Positions 1 through 13,306 of a stretch of DNA of 64,000 nt are shown piece after piece (positions within the stretch are counted from its first letter, which is position 1; each line of letters begins with the position of its first letter). The notes beneath the pieces were generated by a model. The model made no database searches. It saw nothing but the letters and a program-made list of their open reading frames with translations, and was not told the DNA's origin. The translations under genes were made by a program, and so were the position numbers. The stretch covers positions 186,001 to 250,000 of the forward strand of contig VYZB01000759.1 of NCBI GenBank assembly GCA_013397455.1, read 5' to 3'. This stretch comes from Crotophaga sulcirostris. Lineage: Eukaryota > Chordata > Aves > Cuculiformes > Crotophagidae.

Positions 1-724
1 GCATCACTTGATTCCTTTCCTATTCAGATGATTCTTCTAGATGGATCATTGTGCTGCCTCAAGAATGGTCTCTGCTGATTGATCGTAGTGATATGCAGCA
101 GTGTGATGAAGGGACTTAAATTGGTTAACCTGTCAATCTATATTGCAGAACAGAACTAAATGCCTTCAGTTTGGAAATTCAAAATGCCTTTATTGTCCAT
201 GAAAGGCACGGAAGTCAAAATATAGCTGGGGGAGGGGGTTACAGTCAGCAAATTTTGGAAGTGAAATGGGAATTGAAAGTGCTTTGGAGCTTATTACTGT
301 AGGAAAGGGGTTGTTTTGTAAATTATGTTGATTGACTGAACGAGTGAAAGCAATGCAACCTTCCTCCCAAAGGTGAAACTGCAGTCTATTTTCAGGATGA
401 GTGAAATGTGAAAGAGGAAATAAAATGCTACTTCACAAACATCAAGTCTGATAATATTTCCAGTCAGAAGAACTAAGACAAATGCAGTAAAAGAAATACA
501 AGAATTTAAATTTGACAGGAAATACAACATTATTCTTTGTTAAATAGGAAATCATATATCTTGAACCTTGAGGTTAAAAATAAATACTGGGGTTGCATCA
601 GCCACTGAATGTCACCCTGTGACTTTTCATGAATGACATAATTACTATCTTCTTCAAAGTAGATTTTTCAACAAAGATTTATTTGTAGATAGTTGAAGAT
701 GAAGATATTCAAGGAGAGATGCTG
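1..724. other. Unique AT-rich non-coding DNA
   Basis: No gene is seen. The only compositional feature is a short G-rich stretch around 229-239 (two runs of five Gs separated by one A). A 78-codon open frame on the minus strand (294-530) has no recognisable domain and looks like a chance frame in AT-rich DNA. Confidence 0.6.
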
Positions 725-945
725 TAGGGGTGGTGAAGCACTGGAACAGGTTGCCCAGAGAAGTCATTGATGCTCCATCCCTGGAGGTGTTCAAGGCTAG
801 TTTGGATGAGGCTTTGAGCAACCTGATCTAGTGGGAGGTGTCCCTGACCATGGCAGGAGGGTTGGAACTAGATTATCTTTAAGGTGCCTTCTGATCCCAA
901 ACCATTATATGGTTCTACGTTTCTATGACTCTATGGTTCTATGGA
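725..945 (+). mobile_element. CR1 LINE, 3' terminal fragment
   Basis: This is the 3' end of an avian CR1 non-LTR retrotransposon, truncated at its 5' side. The typical CR1 segment is visible: the phrase TGGTGAAGCACTGGAACAGG, then the 'ccctggaggtgttcaagg' segment (the end of the ORF2 coding sequence), then a short 3' UTR. It ends in degenerate 8-bp units of the gttctatg type at about 909-945. Units have drifted and the body carries several changes against the other copies here, so it is not recent. The exact 5' boundary is uncertain by about 20 bases. Confidence 0.93.
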
Positions 946-3345
946 ATTTATTTCCTTTGTGCATCAAGCTTCCCCATAATGCAGGAAGAGAACACCTTGC
1001 AGTCTCGTAGCATTCTCTGCAAAACTTATCATTCACTTTTCTCCTCTTATCAGTCTGTGTATGCTTTGTATTGAGGAATATCTGCGAACCTTATATTATT
1101 GCTCATAGATCCACTGGACAATTTAAATTGTTCTAGTTGCCTATGAAAAGGAGGAGAAGTGATCGAGCACCTGGGTAGGAGTTTGAGCATTAAACCAACC
1201 ACAGAAACATAGTTTCCATAAAGACAGAATGAAAATGAGAAGGGTGCCCAATTTAGGTAGTATTGAATAAAGATGAGGTAAAAAGGGACTATAAGGAGTT
1301 TGAATGATTTAATTTTATAATTATTTTTCCAAAATTAAAAAATCAAAACTAAATAAAACAAAAAACAAATAGAGATTCCGTAACACTGTCAGGAATATTC
1401 AAAGCCATAAGAAGAGTATACTTTCCTAACAATGTCCTAATCAGCTCATGGAACTCATTCCTATGAATGCTAATAAGACTAAAGCAGGTTTCTAAGAAAA
1501 CTTAAAGATTTGCATAGATAATGGAAATGTCCACATCAGTTGGAAAGAATTAAGAGAAGATCAGAAAAGGATGGCTGAAAGGATACAACTGTTAACACTC
1601 CATTTCCCTGTTTAAGGATAAGAGACAGTCTGAGAGTGTATATCTTCATGTTAGCATTCTGCAAGATTTCTTGCACTTCCCTTCGAAGAAATTTATACTA
1701 TTGTCTGTATATGACAGGCTAATATCTCTATCAATGCTCTGGTTTGCTCCAGTTGTTTCTGTATTCCCTGTTGCTTGGCAAACAGTTAACAATTCATTTG
1801 CAATAGCAGGATTGAGTTCCAAATGGCTCACCAGGCTGATTATCTAATGAGGGCAATTATTCTTTAATCAGTATGATGTAGTTATAAGTGTGAGACTTTG
1901 GAAAAGAGAGTCTGGTAAAGGAATTTGACAGAATTGGCAGAAGTCTACTACTGATGGTGGCAACTGACTGCTTCCTAAAATCAGAGCAGAGTGGTTAAAA
2001 AGATTTTAAAAAGATCATTGATGACATTCGGGATGAAATCTGTCCAGGAAGCTATCTGTCTGACCTGTTCCCTGTAAAGCTTATTTGTATGTTTCACGTG
2101 TCTCATGACAGAACTTCCTACAGCGTCCTGATATTTAACCCAATTCCTTCATGTCCTGCTTTCAGTCAGCAAGGAGGAAAAATGTTCACTGTCCTTTGTC
2201 TAATGATGGTTCGTATATGGTATGTTATGTTAGGCTGTTCTTTTATAATTTACAAAGGCCATTCCCTTCAGCATTTTCTCGAGAGTTCTCTCTGCTGTAT
2301 TTGTTATTCTTGTGTTCCCATGAACTCTTCCTGATTTGTTTTAATTTTATTTAAAAATATCTTTTCCAGACTGAACACATTTTTGTCAGATAAGACTTCC
2401 ACCAGAGAAGTGGAAAAAATTACCTACTCTGTCACATATATAATACGCATTAATATTCCAAATAAATCTTTCTCTTTACAGTTCAGTGCTTTAGAAGAAC
2501 AGATTTTGAGAACATGAAGGACGGTTCCAATCGCAGTCCGGTCTTCACATATTTAAAACCCATTTTTAAACTTACTTTTTTAAAGAATACCACCTTGCTT
2601 CATTGTATTGGTCAGCAGCAGTCACTTTGAACTGTATTAGCTTTGCATGTCTAAATAAGCCTTATATAGCTGACATTCAGAACTTGATCTAAAAAAAAAT
2701 ATATAACCAGATGTTTGATTAAATACTCTAGCTAGAGGAAAATATTATTTAGCAATACAAAGAAAGTGTATGTGTGAGAGGAAAAACTTTCAGGACCCCA
2801 AGCTGATAGTATTTTTAAATTAGTGTCATATAAATTATTTAATTCAGTTATATATGTATATATATGCAAATATGACCCAGGGCTCAGGGGTGGGAAGAAA
2901 TGACATTTATGGCCAACAGTGATGATTTACTATTATCTAGGTTACAGTTCTTTCCTCTGACTCACATCAGTGGAAACAATGGCAGCTATAAATTCCAACA
3001 ATAGGAAATAAAAAGCGAGTGTTATACACCTATATATCTATCCAATACTGTCACCATACAATAGAAGGCAATAACATGGGTACACGTGAAAATGTCAGGG
3101 GATTTGTTATTGAGGAATAACAATACTATGAATCAAAGTAGTTTTTCCACCTTCCTGCAGATTCAAACTATAGTAGGAATATTTCTGTACAGATGTTTTC
3201 TGTCAAGACCACCATGAACCTGTGCAACAGAGGATTGAGGATGTTCTACCACACACTGTAACAATTCAGCCTTTGTGTTTAGATCTCACTGGCTGTGTGT
3301 ATGTTTGTGTCCTAGATAATTTCTCACCCTCTTTGGCAGTGTTAA
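946..3345. other. Unique non-coding DNA with a TA microsatellite
   Basis: No gene is seen. A short alternating TA/TG tract lies at 2849-2866. Overlapping open frames around 2089-2354 are short, mutually shifted and without recognisable motifs. They were not called. Confidence 0.6.
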
Positions 3346-3455
3346 AAACTCAATCGCTCCTCGTAGGGCTTGTGCTCCAAACCCTTCACCATCTTTGTTG
3401 CTCTCCTCTGGACACATTCCAGTGTCTTGACATCCTTCTCAAGCTGAATTGCCAA
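3346..3455 (-). mobile_element. CR1 LINE scrap, antisense internal ORF2 piece
   Basis: The plus strand reads like the reverse complement of CR1 ORF2 downstream of the reverse transcriptase. It contains the segment ending 'gggcttgtgctccaaaccct', followed by 'tgctctcctctggacacatt', which is CR1 for 'dominant spacer - [18 protein letters not shown]' in the sense direction. The same peptide is legible in the longer copy at 12.9 kb. Neither the 3' UTR nor the octamer tail is present. The piece is old and short, and its boundaries are approximate. Confidence 0.75.
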
Positions 3456-6400
3456 CAGGTTAAGATATAAAATCAATAAGAAATTGCCTTGATTCTTCCC
3501 CCGTGCTACAGTCTAGCTCCAGGTCTGTGGTTAACATGCATGGCAGCATGAGAGAAAGGGAAGTCAATTTGTCCATGTCTAATGACGCGGATCTCTTTTA
3601 CAGAAATGCATCATGAATGCATGTTGGTGAAGATTAGTGCAACAGGCATTTGTAACTTGATTAGGACATACCTCTGCACAGCAAGCCTCTTACCTGATTT
3701 TGGAAGTTATAGATTATTTCTCATGGTGAGACTTCTGGTGTCCTCGTATCCTGCTGTGCTGCTTAATGGATTATCTGCAATACTACATAGGAGAGCAGTG
3801 ATTTCCTGCTATTCTGTCAACACTAAATTAGGTAGTAATTAGCTTTAAAAGGCACTTGCTGAATGAGTGATGTGAGAAAACACTATACATTTTAAAGAGT
3901 TTATCTATTGTTCTTAGCTTTAATAATCTCATACTGGAGGTATTTTTTCACAAGTATCTTATTAAAAATTATGGTATTTTAACATTAATTTTTTATCAGT
4001 GAAGTTCCCTGTCCTGTTTCCAATTTCTAGTGAGAAAAAATGCTAAATAATTTAAAATTTAAAGATAAAGCAATCAAAGATGACAAAAGAAGTGATCACT
4101 TTATTAAATATGAAGAAAGAGTCTTATTTTTTCTGCAGTATCTTATATTGCTGCTTATTTGGAAATGTCCTGGTCTTTGAGGAGCCAGCCATAAAGATAA
4201 GATTAAAATGTCATTCATATCAATCATTGAGGTAGTGACTCTTATTATGGTAACTATAATGCAAATTTTTTTTTAGAAGAAAGAATGACATGTTTTGGAA
4301 TCTTACGGATGCAATATTGCAAGTTAAAGACAAAGAGAAGTACCTAGATAATTTTGAAGGTTTTTGAGATAATAAATGAAAACTGGTCACAGATTATAAA
4401 TATTAAAACTATAGAAGATATTAACATTTTAAAACATAACTGAAAGGAGAAAGAATGACCTCACTTGAGGGAAAAAAACCAGAAGTAGATCTTGAAGGAC
4501 TGGAGAAATGATTTACGGAGGCACTGATCTGGCTTGTGTAGCAGGGTGAATATACTAATTAATTTCTTAGCACATCATATTTGTACTCTACATTATCAGC
4601 TAGGTAAGAGATATACAGTATGTTACAGACAATGCTTACAATGTGCAACTGTGCTGAGAAACAAGGTAATATTTACATGCAACAGTACACAGATTAAACA
4701 ACTTATCTTAATGTAACAGAGTCAGTCATACAGATGAGAGCAAACAAACAGATAATTTCTATCTCCAGCACCTAGGTGGTGATTATTTGGCAAAATAAAT
4801 TCCTAGCTTTCTAAAACTGTGATGAAATTATGTGGTACCTTTACAACCGAATTATTTCACTATCTATATTTCCCTAATGTAACTTCAAACCCAGGGAACC
4901 TCCTAATTTATAAGCATGTCATATCTCATCTTTTTTCATTCTTAGTCATGGGTATTATATTTTCATATTAGTTCCATGGGAAATATAGGAGTGGCCTTTA
5001 GATATGAAAGCGAGACATTCCTGTCAGAAGTTCTATAGCATTAGAAAAACATGCTAAGTACATCAAATTGTGGAAAAGTGATTGCATGAAAATATAAATA
5101 AAACTGCATAGGTTGTATTTCTATATTCATTACTTATGTTTTCAGTATTCCATGCCAGGAATTGCCAGTGCAAGTTTTGTAATGGTTCTCATGAAAATTT
5201 AGTATATCTATAGTGAGCAAAATGCAAGGCTACATCACAGGCTTTTCTGTCTTGCAAGGTGTAAAAAATCCACACAGGGCAGCAAAGTACCAATGAAAAA
5301 CATTAAAATAATCAGTCATCTTGGGGATCCTTGGTGGCTCCATTTTACTTTCTAAACACTCTGGATTACATACACAGTTGTTTCCTTTGGGAACAGCAAA
5401 AAGAAATTTTTCTAACGATATCGTTACACTGCAACTCCTCTGTGCTAGTGCTGGGCATATTATCAATCCACTTCCTTTTTTTTTCACATTTTCAATTAGA
5501 GTATTTTTTCTCCTTAGGAAAGGAATAGGAAAAATGTGTTAAATCTTTACATTGTTCACAGAAAGAAAAAGAAAAAGAATATCCAGCAAGTTCTATTCCC
5601 TCCATCAAGTCACTATATTGCTATCTCTACTTCTTCACAATAAGATAACCTAATGAAATAATATGGTAATGGACCACTTATTTTCTTTCATATTTCAGAT
5701 TTGTTCGTGTGGCACAATGCAAAGAAGTGCAGATATCTAAAGCATGTCTAACCAACTCTCTTCTCAGTGAGTTATTTGGTCAAGGTGGATGCATGTGCCA
5801 ACGCTTCTAATAAGGTTTAATCCAATTCTGAGCATCGGGTGATGTATCAGAACTAGCCTGTACGAAGCTCTGTGTTATTATCTTGCTGTAAAAGAAGCAT
5901 GTTCTTTCTCCATCTCCACAAATATTACTGCTAATTAAATATAGTCTAATAAAAATAATGTTTTTTCCATATAGGTGTAGTTATAGCAATGTAACAGGTA
6001 TAAAACCATAAAGACTTCTCGTGAAAGTCTCTATGAGATTCTGTTTACTTGCATTTTCATAAATGCCTTTGTCAGGATCAGGTACCCCTGCCACCCATTC
6101 TGAGAATCTACCATACTCACTTAATCACCTGGCAAGTATTTCCTTTTCCCTATGGTTATAATTATGAGAACAATTCACAAATTGAATAACATCTCATCAA
6201 TAACAATTTTAATAAATTCTGCACCTTTAAGTTTTTCAAAGTAATTTCTTTCAAATATCTGATGGCTTTGAATAGTTTAAAAATAAATGACAAGCAGCAG
6301 AACTCATTTCTTAACCATGTCAGATGTTTTAATGATTTAAAAAGGTTCCATCTGAAGAGTTTCCTTCATTAGTGTACTGTGTTGTTTGTAGCTGGATCTC

Positions 6401-9400
6401 TCTGCTCTAGAACTTATAAAAGGTAGAATTCTGTATACTGTATGGCTCACAGAAATTGCATCCTGGCGCGGTCAATATAAATAAATATTAAGCCAATAAA
6501 AGCTACTCCAGATATTTCTGTCACTGAATCTGTTTCTCCTTTACTCACTATTATAGCAATTCCACCACTTCTAATGCAAATGCTTGTTTTATTTCTGTTT
6601 ATACTTTGTCTGTTTCTGATGGCTTTATGGCAACCTGTATTATTCTTGTGAAGAAGGCACAAAATCTCTCTGGATAAGGCTAAGTACAGTAAGTAATTGT
6701 CTGTCTGTTCCCCTGGGCTCAGTTAAAAACAAATCACAGATTGAACTGTGAGTTATTGTGAATATAGATGGTCAACTTCAATCATGATTTGCTTATTTTT
6801 TGTAAATTATCAGCAATGTGTATTTTTAATTTTTTTAATAGTGTCTAAATATCTCAGGGATTTCTGCACATTAAATGAGTATTAGGTAAAGCCTCTTTTT
6901 GATATAGATGTCATTACAGTTGCGTAAGTGAAGTTGGACAAACTTTTTTCAGCAGACTCATCCAGCAATCTGATAACAAAAAAAGCTAGAAGCCTGGACT
7001 GTTGCTTTCCCTCCTAGGGTATTCTGAGTATAAGAAAAAATAAAATACAGTCTTTTTAAGCAATGTACCTTCTCTACCCCTGAGAAGGATCAAAATTAAT
7101 GAAAGGATTTTTTTTAATTGTTTTTCATTTACTTCGTATAGGAACTTCTGGTTTTATTTGCTCAAGATTATAGGACAAGTGCACTCTGCTATGGAAAAAG
7201 TCTTTGAGATTTTCTGTGATGAGATCACTAATGCCCATTTCCCATCTACAAATCCTAAACTGATCATATCTGAAAGTATTTCCTACTTCATGTAAATAAA
7301 TCCTGATGTCATTTAGAAGTCCTCTAACTTCTTCTAACTTTTGAAGTAGGATTTATGGGTAGTTAGCATTAACCTCAGTGGGACCCTTTTTTGATACATT
7401 CAGTCCACCTAAAGAAAATTCAGCTGGAACACCGGTATAGTATACAAATGTTCACTGGGTATTAGTGTAATTTTGCTCATCCAGAAAATGTTATTTTTGG
7501 AAAGCAGCAACAGAAATCTAAACACAACAATGTAACCCGAGACAGTTACGGTACTTGGGTATTTTTGCTTGTTTCCTTTTGCCAAAACTTAACGAAAACC
7601 TTTAACTAGCAGGCTCAACAGTTCTCAGGTACTTTACCATTTTTTTGCATACTCTGCATTTGACATGAGTTCTGAAAGCTATAAAAACATATTTCTGTTT
7701 GGATAGCTGTTTTTTACAGCACGTTTTATATGAGTTTTAAAACTCAAAATTGAAAGTACACTTCAGGTCAGCCTCAAGAATAATGCTTTACCGTGCCTTA
7801 TTTTTTGTTTCTTTGTTAGTTATGCTTCTTACATTTAAATATCTTCACTGCACTCTCCTAGATTTCAGACTAAGAGAACATAACATTAAGAATATTTAAT
7901 GTTTAATATTTGTTTTTTAAACTATTTTTTCTCTGGTATAATAAAGCTTGCTGCATCTAGTCTGCCTAACCTGACAGGAAGCTTATCCTGCTTCATGACT
8001 GGAATATAGGTTCAGTCATATTTGGCAAACTCTAGAATTAAGTCCTTTCATGAGGAGCTGTTTTCCTGATGTACAATTTCTAAAGGCAGGCTAGGAAAAT
8101 ACACAATGTTTTAAAATTACTATTAGCATGAAAGGACTCCTGGACTAAAATTTTGTGAGATGAATTCACTAAACAAATATTGAATGCATTAATGCTTTTA
8201 TTCTTGTGGATGATGCAACAAAAAAGCAAAAGCCATTTGCATTGCCTATGTATTTGGAGTTTTCAATTAAACAAATATTTAAGGATGTTAAGTACATTAG
8301 AGTCATATTATTAAAATACATGGAAAATAAATAAACTCCAATATGATAAAGATTAAATAATGATGATAAAAATTGCAAGGACAGCATTGACTAAATATTT
8401 CTCTTTTCTGCTCAGAAAAGAATATATTCATGTCATTGTACCATTCACAAATGAGGAAACTCTTCTTAACTCTTGATCATAGAAGGTTTCTTAAGCAAGA
8501 ACTATCAAAGTTAAAAAAAAAAAAACATTTATTTTAACAAACTTCAAAGACTCACTTTTCCAAGACTTAAGAATGTCTTCTCTAATGGGAAAGACATATC
8601 ACATAGTTAGTACATTAAAGCTGAAATTACACCTTATTTTTGTGGCATCTTTTGTCAACTGTTAGTCTAAGAGCATTCAGTGAGCAGTAAAAAGAACAGT
8701 TACTCACTGGAACAACTTGTAGGTCACCTCATTAGAATAGTATCATGAGATACAAAAGTTACTCCACCAGTTGAAGACTTCTAATCAAAATATTATTTTG
8801 TTTTAAGAGGTTTCTTCTTCAAATCACAGTCCAATGGCTTTGATTACGCTTGAAGTTACTCAAGATTATTACGGTATTTCTGATCTTTTTTCTAGATTTC
8901 ATGATAAACATTCTATGAATAAATGAACACATCATGACACAATATGGTTTAACATTCATAAGAAAGTAACTCTGGATTCTAAACAAAAGAAACTGAGTTT
9001 TTCTAACAAGTGCAAAATTAGCTGTTTGTGAGTCAAAACTAGTGTCTCCCCTCACTTAATATGAGAAGTTTTTCATTTTCAGACTAGTTTTGTCAATAAA
9101 TATTGAATATAATGTCATCAAAAGATATGCTGGAATTTTATGTGGTAACTTAAAAAAAACTTTGACAATACTCATATAAACATTGCAGGATCATAACAAC
9201 AATGCTGTTTTCAATACAACAGGTCTTTAAGACATGTTTTCTGCTCTATAATTAGAGAAATGGTCCCAAACTCATCACTTCTCCAATTTTCTATTTCAGA
9301 TATCTTCAAAACATTCATACATCTAAAAAAATAATCTATTAACTGTATCTTTTTCTTAACCTCAGGAATTTATGAATTGCCATATACATTTTGCAAAAAT

Positions 9401-10234
9401 CTGCACTATTTTACTGCTTTCAAAACAATTCAGAAAGTCAGAACTTTAATTCTGAACATTATCAAACACCTCTGAACAGAGGGGGAGCAACCAGCATCTC
9501 TTCCTGGGGAAATTTAGGTTTACTGTGGATTCTGTCATTTGTCTGATCAATGGCCTTGAATATACCTGAGCCTAGTCACTTCTGTGCTTTGGTTATCTTG
9601 GCACTTCTAAAACATACATTCCTAGCAGCACAAATTCTTGTTTTCATGGTACCTAACACTGTGTAAACATATGCTGATCTACAGGAGAAGAATTACATTT
9701 TGTCTGACATTTGAAAAATATTTCATCAGTCTTTCTTGCAAACTGATGAAACAAAGAAAAAGAAAAGTAAGAGAAGGAAAAGTAGGAGAAAAAAACTTGT
9801 CCAAAGATAATGCCTTTAAAAATATTGACAATAAAAATCCCAAGACTAACTGATCTTACTTTTTGAAGAGATGGTTTGCCTTTGCAATGTCACAAATTCA
9901 ACAAGTCTTCCCTCAGAGTGAAAAGAAATAGTTCAAAAGAACCAGACAAGCTGGTAACAGCACATGCATTCCCAAGTGCTATTTCCCACCCTCCCTCCAA
10001 AGAAATCTGAGAGATTGATTGTGTTCCTTTCTCTCTCTTTTAAGATCAATAACATCAATCACACCAATGTGGAAACAAATTTAGAAATCCAAGCGTTTGA
10101 GCTGTCTCCCAGCAAATGCTCAACATTTTTTAAAACTGCCCAGAAATGAGTTGGCAGAAATTACCGATTAACTTTAGGGCAGTAAAAGAGCAGGAGGTTT
10201 GTTAAGTATTAATGAATTCCATGACCTTTTGGAA
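3456..10234. other. Long unique non-coding interval
   Basis: No gene is recognised over almost 7 kb. Minor features are a purine-rich GAAA/AAAAG run at about 5560-5580, an oligo-A run of 13 at 8513-8525, and a 10-bp perfect inverted repeat at 7281-7290 and 7342-7351. Short open frames (for example 6447-6662 minus, 8819-9055 minus, 9638-9853 plus) encode low-complexity or unrecognised peptides without splice or domain support. Confidence 0.6.
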
Positions 10235-10471
10235 TGGTGAAGCACAAAAATTTATCTCAGATTGAGGTGTAAAATTAAAAAATATGTACTGCCAAAAGTC
10301 TGGAAAAATTCTTGCACTTTCCATGCAAGGAAGTGTTCAAGACCAGCTTGGATGGGATCTTGAGCAGCCTGATCTACTGGCAGGTGTCCCTGCCCATGGC
10401 AGAGGAGTTGGAACTGGATGATCTTTAAAGTCCCTTCCATCCCAAACCATTCCATGATTCTATGATTCTAC
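10235..10471 (+). mobile_element. CR1 LINE 3' end, internally disrupted
   Basis: A CR1 3' end on the plus strand. The segment from about 10311 aligns by eye with the copy at 725-945. It includes 'aggaagtgttcaagaccagc' and 'gatcttgagcagcctgatct', then the usual CR1 ending 'cccaaaccattccatgattc' and two to three ATTCTATG-type octamers (10449-10470). Upstream, 10235-10245 is identical to 731-741, but about 60 bases that do not look like CR1 separate it from the rest. This suggests an internal insertion or heavy local decay. Confidence 0.87.
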
Positions 10472-11429
10472 ACCACTGTTCAAATATTTATTCAGTAGTT
10501 AACTATCACCTCCACTTTGCAAGGTAAAAGTTAAGTTTTTTCCCAGATTTCATTATAAATCTTCCCTAAAAAAATCAACACATCATGAAACTACATAAAT
10601 AGTTTCCTTTAACTATTCTATTTTTAATTAGTCTAGTTTTCATTACTTCAAAAAATTTATGATTTGTATTTTATAATCAGAATATTAAGTGAATTCTTGG
10701 CTGGAAAAGGAAAAGGTGGTGAACGAGATGAAATGAGCTGATTAAGAAACCCCATTGAGGCTGGAAAAAGGAAAGCTGAGTCATATGCTCTACAACTGTT
10801 CTATTGTATGAAGGAAGAATCATTTTACCTAACTGTAGGTAGCTAAAAGTCTGTTGTTTAGTGGAAAAAAGAGGAATCTAAAATTTTCCTACTGACCTGC
10901 TGTGGATGTCTCTTTTAAAAAGAATACCTCTGTTTTCAATTCAACAACTGGAGTGTGAGGCAAGTTTATTTGGATTTTGGATTTGACAGTGGCTTTCTAG
11001 ATGAATCTTGCTGCATATATCGCTTACAGTTTACTAAGCATCACACAGTTCTCATGGTCAAGGTCAGAATGAAAACTGAAACATTTCAGTAAGTACAATT
11101 TCCTGCACTCTGCCAAAAAATGGTAGCATGTATTTACATTACATTACATGTAATAACATCCAATTTGTTATGCCACCTGGTAGCAAACCATTTTGACCTC
11201 TCTTTGTGTCATAAAGCTCCCAGGAGCCCAGAGAGGTATAGTGATTTGTCTTTTAATGAAAAACAATTTACTGGGCTCTATACCATATTTGAGCCACAAA
11301 GCAAAAGGCAGCAAGGATACAATGAGAGAATGAGAGATGGGTAGCAGGATGTGCACCCAGACAAATAGAAAAAAAAGAAAAAAAGTCCTGTTAGTTGCTC
11401 TTAATGCTCAGGATTAGAATTTTTTGGCC
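10472..11429. other. Unique non-coding DNA between CR1 copies
   Basis: No gene is seen. A small ACATT repeat occurs near 11136-11153. Opposing open frames at 11120-11356 overlap on the two strands and have no recognisable content. Confidence 0.55.
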
Positions 11430-11482
11430 AACTAGGAAGCATAAACATAAACAGAAGATGATACAGGAATCAAGGAAGAAGT

Positions 11483-13306
11483 ATGACCAGGTCATGCACA
11501 GAGAAAATTAGAACGGCAAAAGCCCAGCTCAAATTCAATCTGGCCGCTGTTGTAAGAGACCACAAAAAATGTTCTTACAAATACAGTGACAGTAAAAAGA
11601 AAGCCAAGGAGAATCTCCATCCTTTATCGGATGGAGGGGGCGGGGGGAAAGTAGGGGAGGTTGGGTGGGTGAACGTTGCTACCAGGGATGAGGAAAAGGT
11701 TGAGGTACTTAATGCCTTCTTTACCTCAGACTTTAATAATCACACCAGCTATCCCAGGGTGTTCACACCTTTGAGATGGAAAACAGGGACAAAGAGCAGA
11801 AGAAACCCCGGCTAATCCTGGAGGAATTAGTCAACGACCCGCTATGCCACCTGGACACTCACAAGTCTATGGGGCTCGATAGGATCCATGCGAGAACACT
11901 GAGGAAATTGGCAGAAGAGCTTGCCAAGACAGTCTGCATCATTTATCAGCAGTCCCAGTTAACAAGGGAGGTCCCAGAGAACTGGAGGCTTGCCTGTGTT
12001 ATGCCCATCTACAAGAAGGACTGGAAGGAGGATCCAGGGAACTACAGGCTTGTCAGCCTGACCTCAGTACCAGGGAAGATTATGGAGTGGCTCATCTTCA
12101 GTGTGCTCACCAGGCATATGCAAGACAACCAGGAGATCAGGCCCAGCCAGCATGGGCTAATGACTGGCCTGTCTGACTTGATCTCCTTCTATGACTAAGT
12201 GACCTACCTAGTCGATGAGGGATAGACTGTGGATGATGTTTACCTGGGCTTTGGTAAAGCCTTTGACACTATCTCCCACAGCATTCTCCTAGAGAAACTG
12301 GTGGCTCATGCCTTAAACAGGTGTAGTCTACGCTGGGTGAAAGACTGGCTGGATGGTTGAGTCCAGAGAGCTGTGGTGGATGGAGCTAAATCCAGTTGGT
12401 GGACAGTCACAAGTGATGTTACCCAGGGCTCAGTATTGGGACCAGTTCTGTTTAATATCTTTATCAACAATCTGGATGAGGGGATTGAGTGCTCCATCAG
12501 TAAATTTGCAGATGACACCCAATTGGGTGCGAGTGCTGATCTACTTGAGGGTAGGAAGGCTCTACAGAGGAATCTAGACAGGCTGGATCAATGGGCTGAG
12601 ATCAGTTGTATGAGTTTAAAAAAAGTGAAGCGCCAGGTCCTACACTTGTGTCAGAATAACCCCACGCAATGTTACACACTTGAGGATGAATGGCTGGAAA
12701 GCTGCCCGGTGGAAGAAGACTTGGAGATGCAGGTCAACAGCTGGCTAAACATTAGCCAGTCGCTTGCTTAGGTAGCCACAAAGGCCAACAGCATCATGAC
12801 GTGTATTAGAAATGCCGTGGCCAGCAGGAAAAGACAAGTGATTGTGTTCCTGTAGTTGACACTGCTGAGGCTACACCTTGAACACTGTGTTTGGTTTTGG
12901 GCCCTTTACTATAAGAAGGGCATTGAGGTGCTTGATAGTGTCCAGAGAAGGGCAATGAAGCTGGTGAAAGGTCTAGAGCACAAGTCTTATGAGGATCAGC
13001 TGAGGGAACGGGGGCTGTTTATTCTGGAGAAACGGAGGCTGGGAGGGGACCTTATCGCTCCCTATGACTACCTGAAAGAAGGTTGTAGTGAGGTGGGTGT
13101 TGGTCTCTTCTCCCAAGTAACTACTGATAGTATGAGAGGACATGGCCTCAAGTTGTGCCACGGGGTTTTGATTGGATATTAGGAAAAAAATCTTTGCTGA
13201 AATAGTGGTGAAGCTTTGAAACAGGCTACCCAGAGAAGTGATTGAGTCACCATTCGTGGAGGTATTCAAAAAGCGTGTAGATGTGGCATTTAGGGACATA
13301 GTTTAG
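11483..13306 (+). pseudogene. CR1 ORF2 reverse transcriptase remnant
   Basis: Decayed coding sequence of the CR1 ORF2 polyprotein, whose reverse transcriptase copies LINE RNA into DNA at the target site. The first open piece (11483-11815, 110 codons) holds the pre-RT segment ending in a 'VEVLNAFFTSDF' motif. A frameshift at about 11776-11815 moves to a second frame. That frame carries 'NYRLVSLTSVPGKIMEW', then motif A 'KAFDTISHSILL' with its catalytic Asp codon at 12265-12267, then 'QGSVLGPVLFNIF', then the catalytic FADD box at 12505-12516. Motif A and FADD are 80 codons apart in the same frame, as expected for this family. Stops interrupt that frame at 12196-12198, 12223-12225, 12358-12360, 12769-12771 and 12853-12855. 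A further frameshift near 13180-13200 leads to the family C-terminus, ending at a stop at 13304-13306. Catalytic residues survive, but the protein cannot be made whole. Confidence 0.93.
11636..11669 (+). other. Potential G-quadruplex tract inside CR1
   Basis: Five runs of three to six Gs lie in 34 bases: G5 at 11636-11640, G6 at 11642-11647, G4 at 11654-11657, G3 at 11663-11665 and G3 at 11667-11669. The loops are 1, 6, 5 and 1 bases long. This meets the usual four-run, loop 1-7 criterion on the plus (CR1 sense) strand. It lies between the pre-RT segment and the 'NAFF' motif of ORF2, where a coding sequence would not normally hold such a run. It may reflect local expansion after insertion. 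Confidence 0.7.

Noticed and set aside
6447..6662. 71-codon minus-strand frame with a hydrophobic stretch
   Set aside because: Considered as a coding or old viral remnant, but no motif could be matched and flanks show no repeat or splice signals.
12973..13299. 108-codon minus-strand open frame
   Set aside because: Antisense to the CR1 reverse transcriptase region. No independent support.
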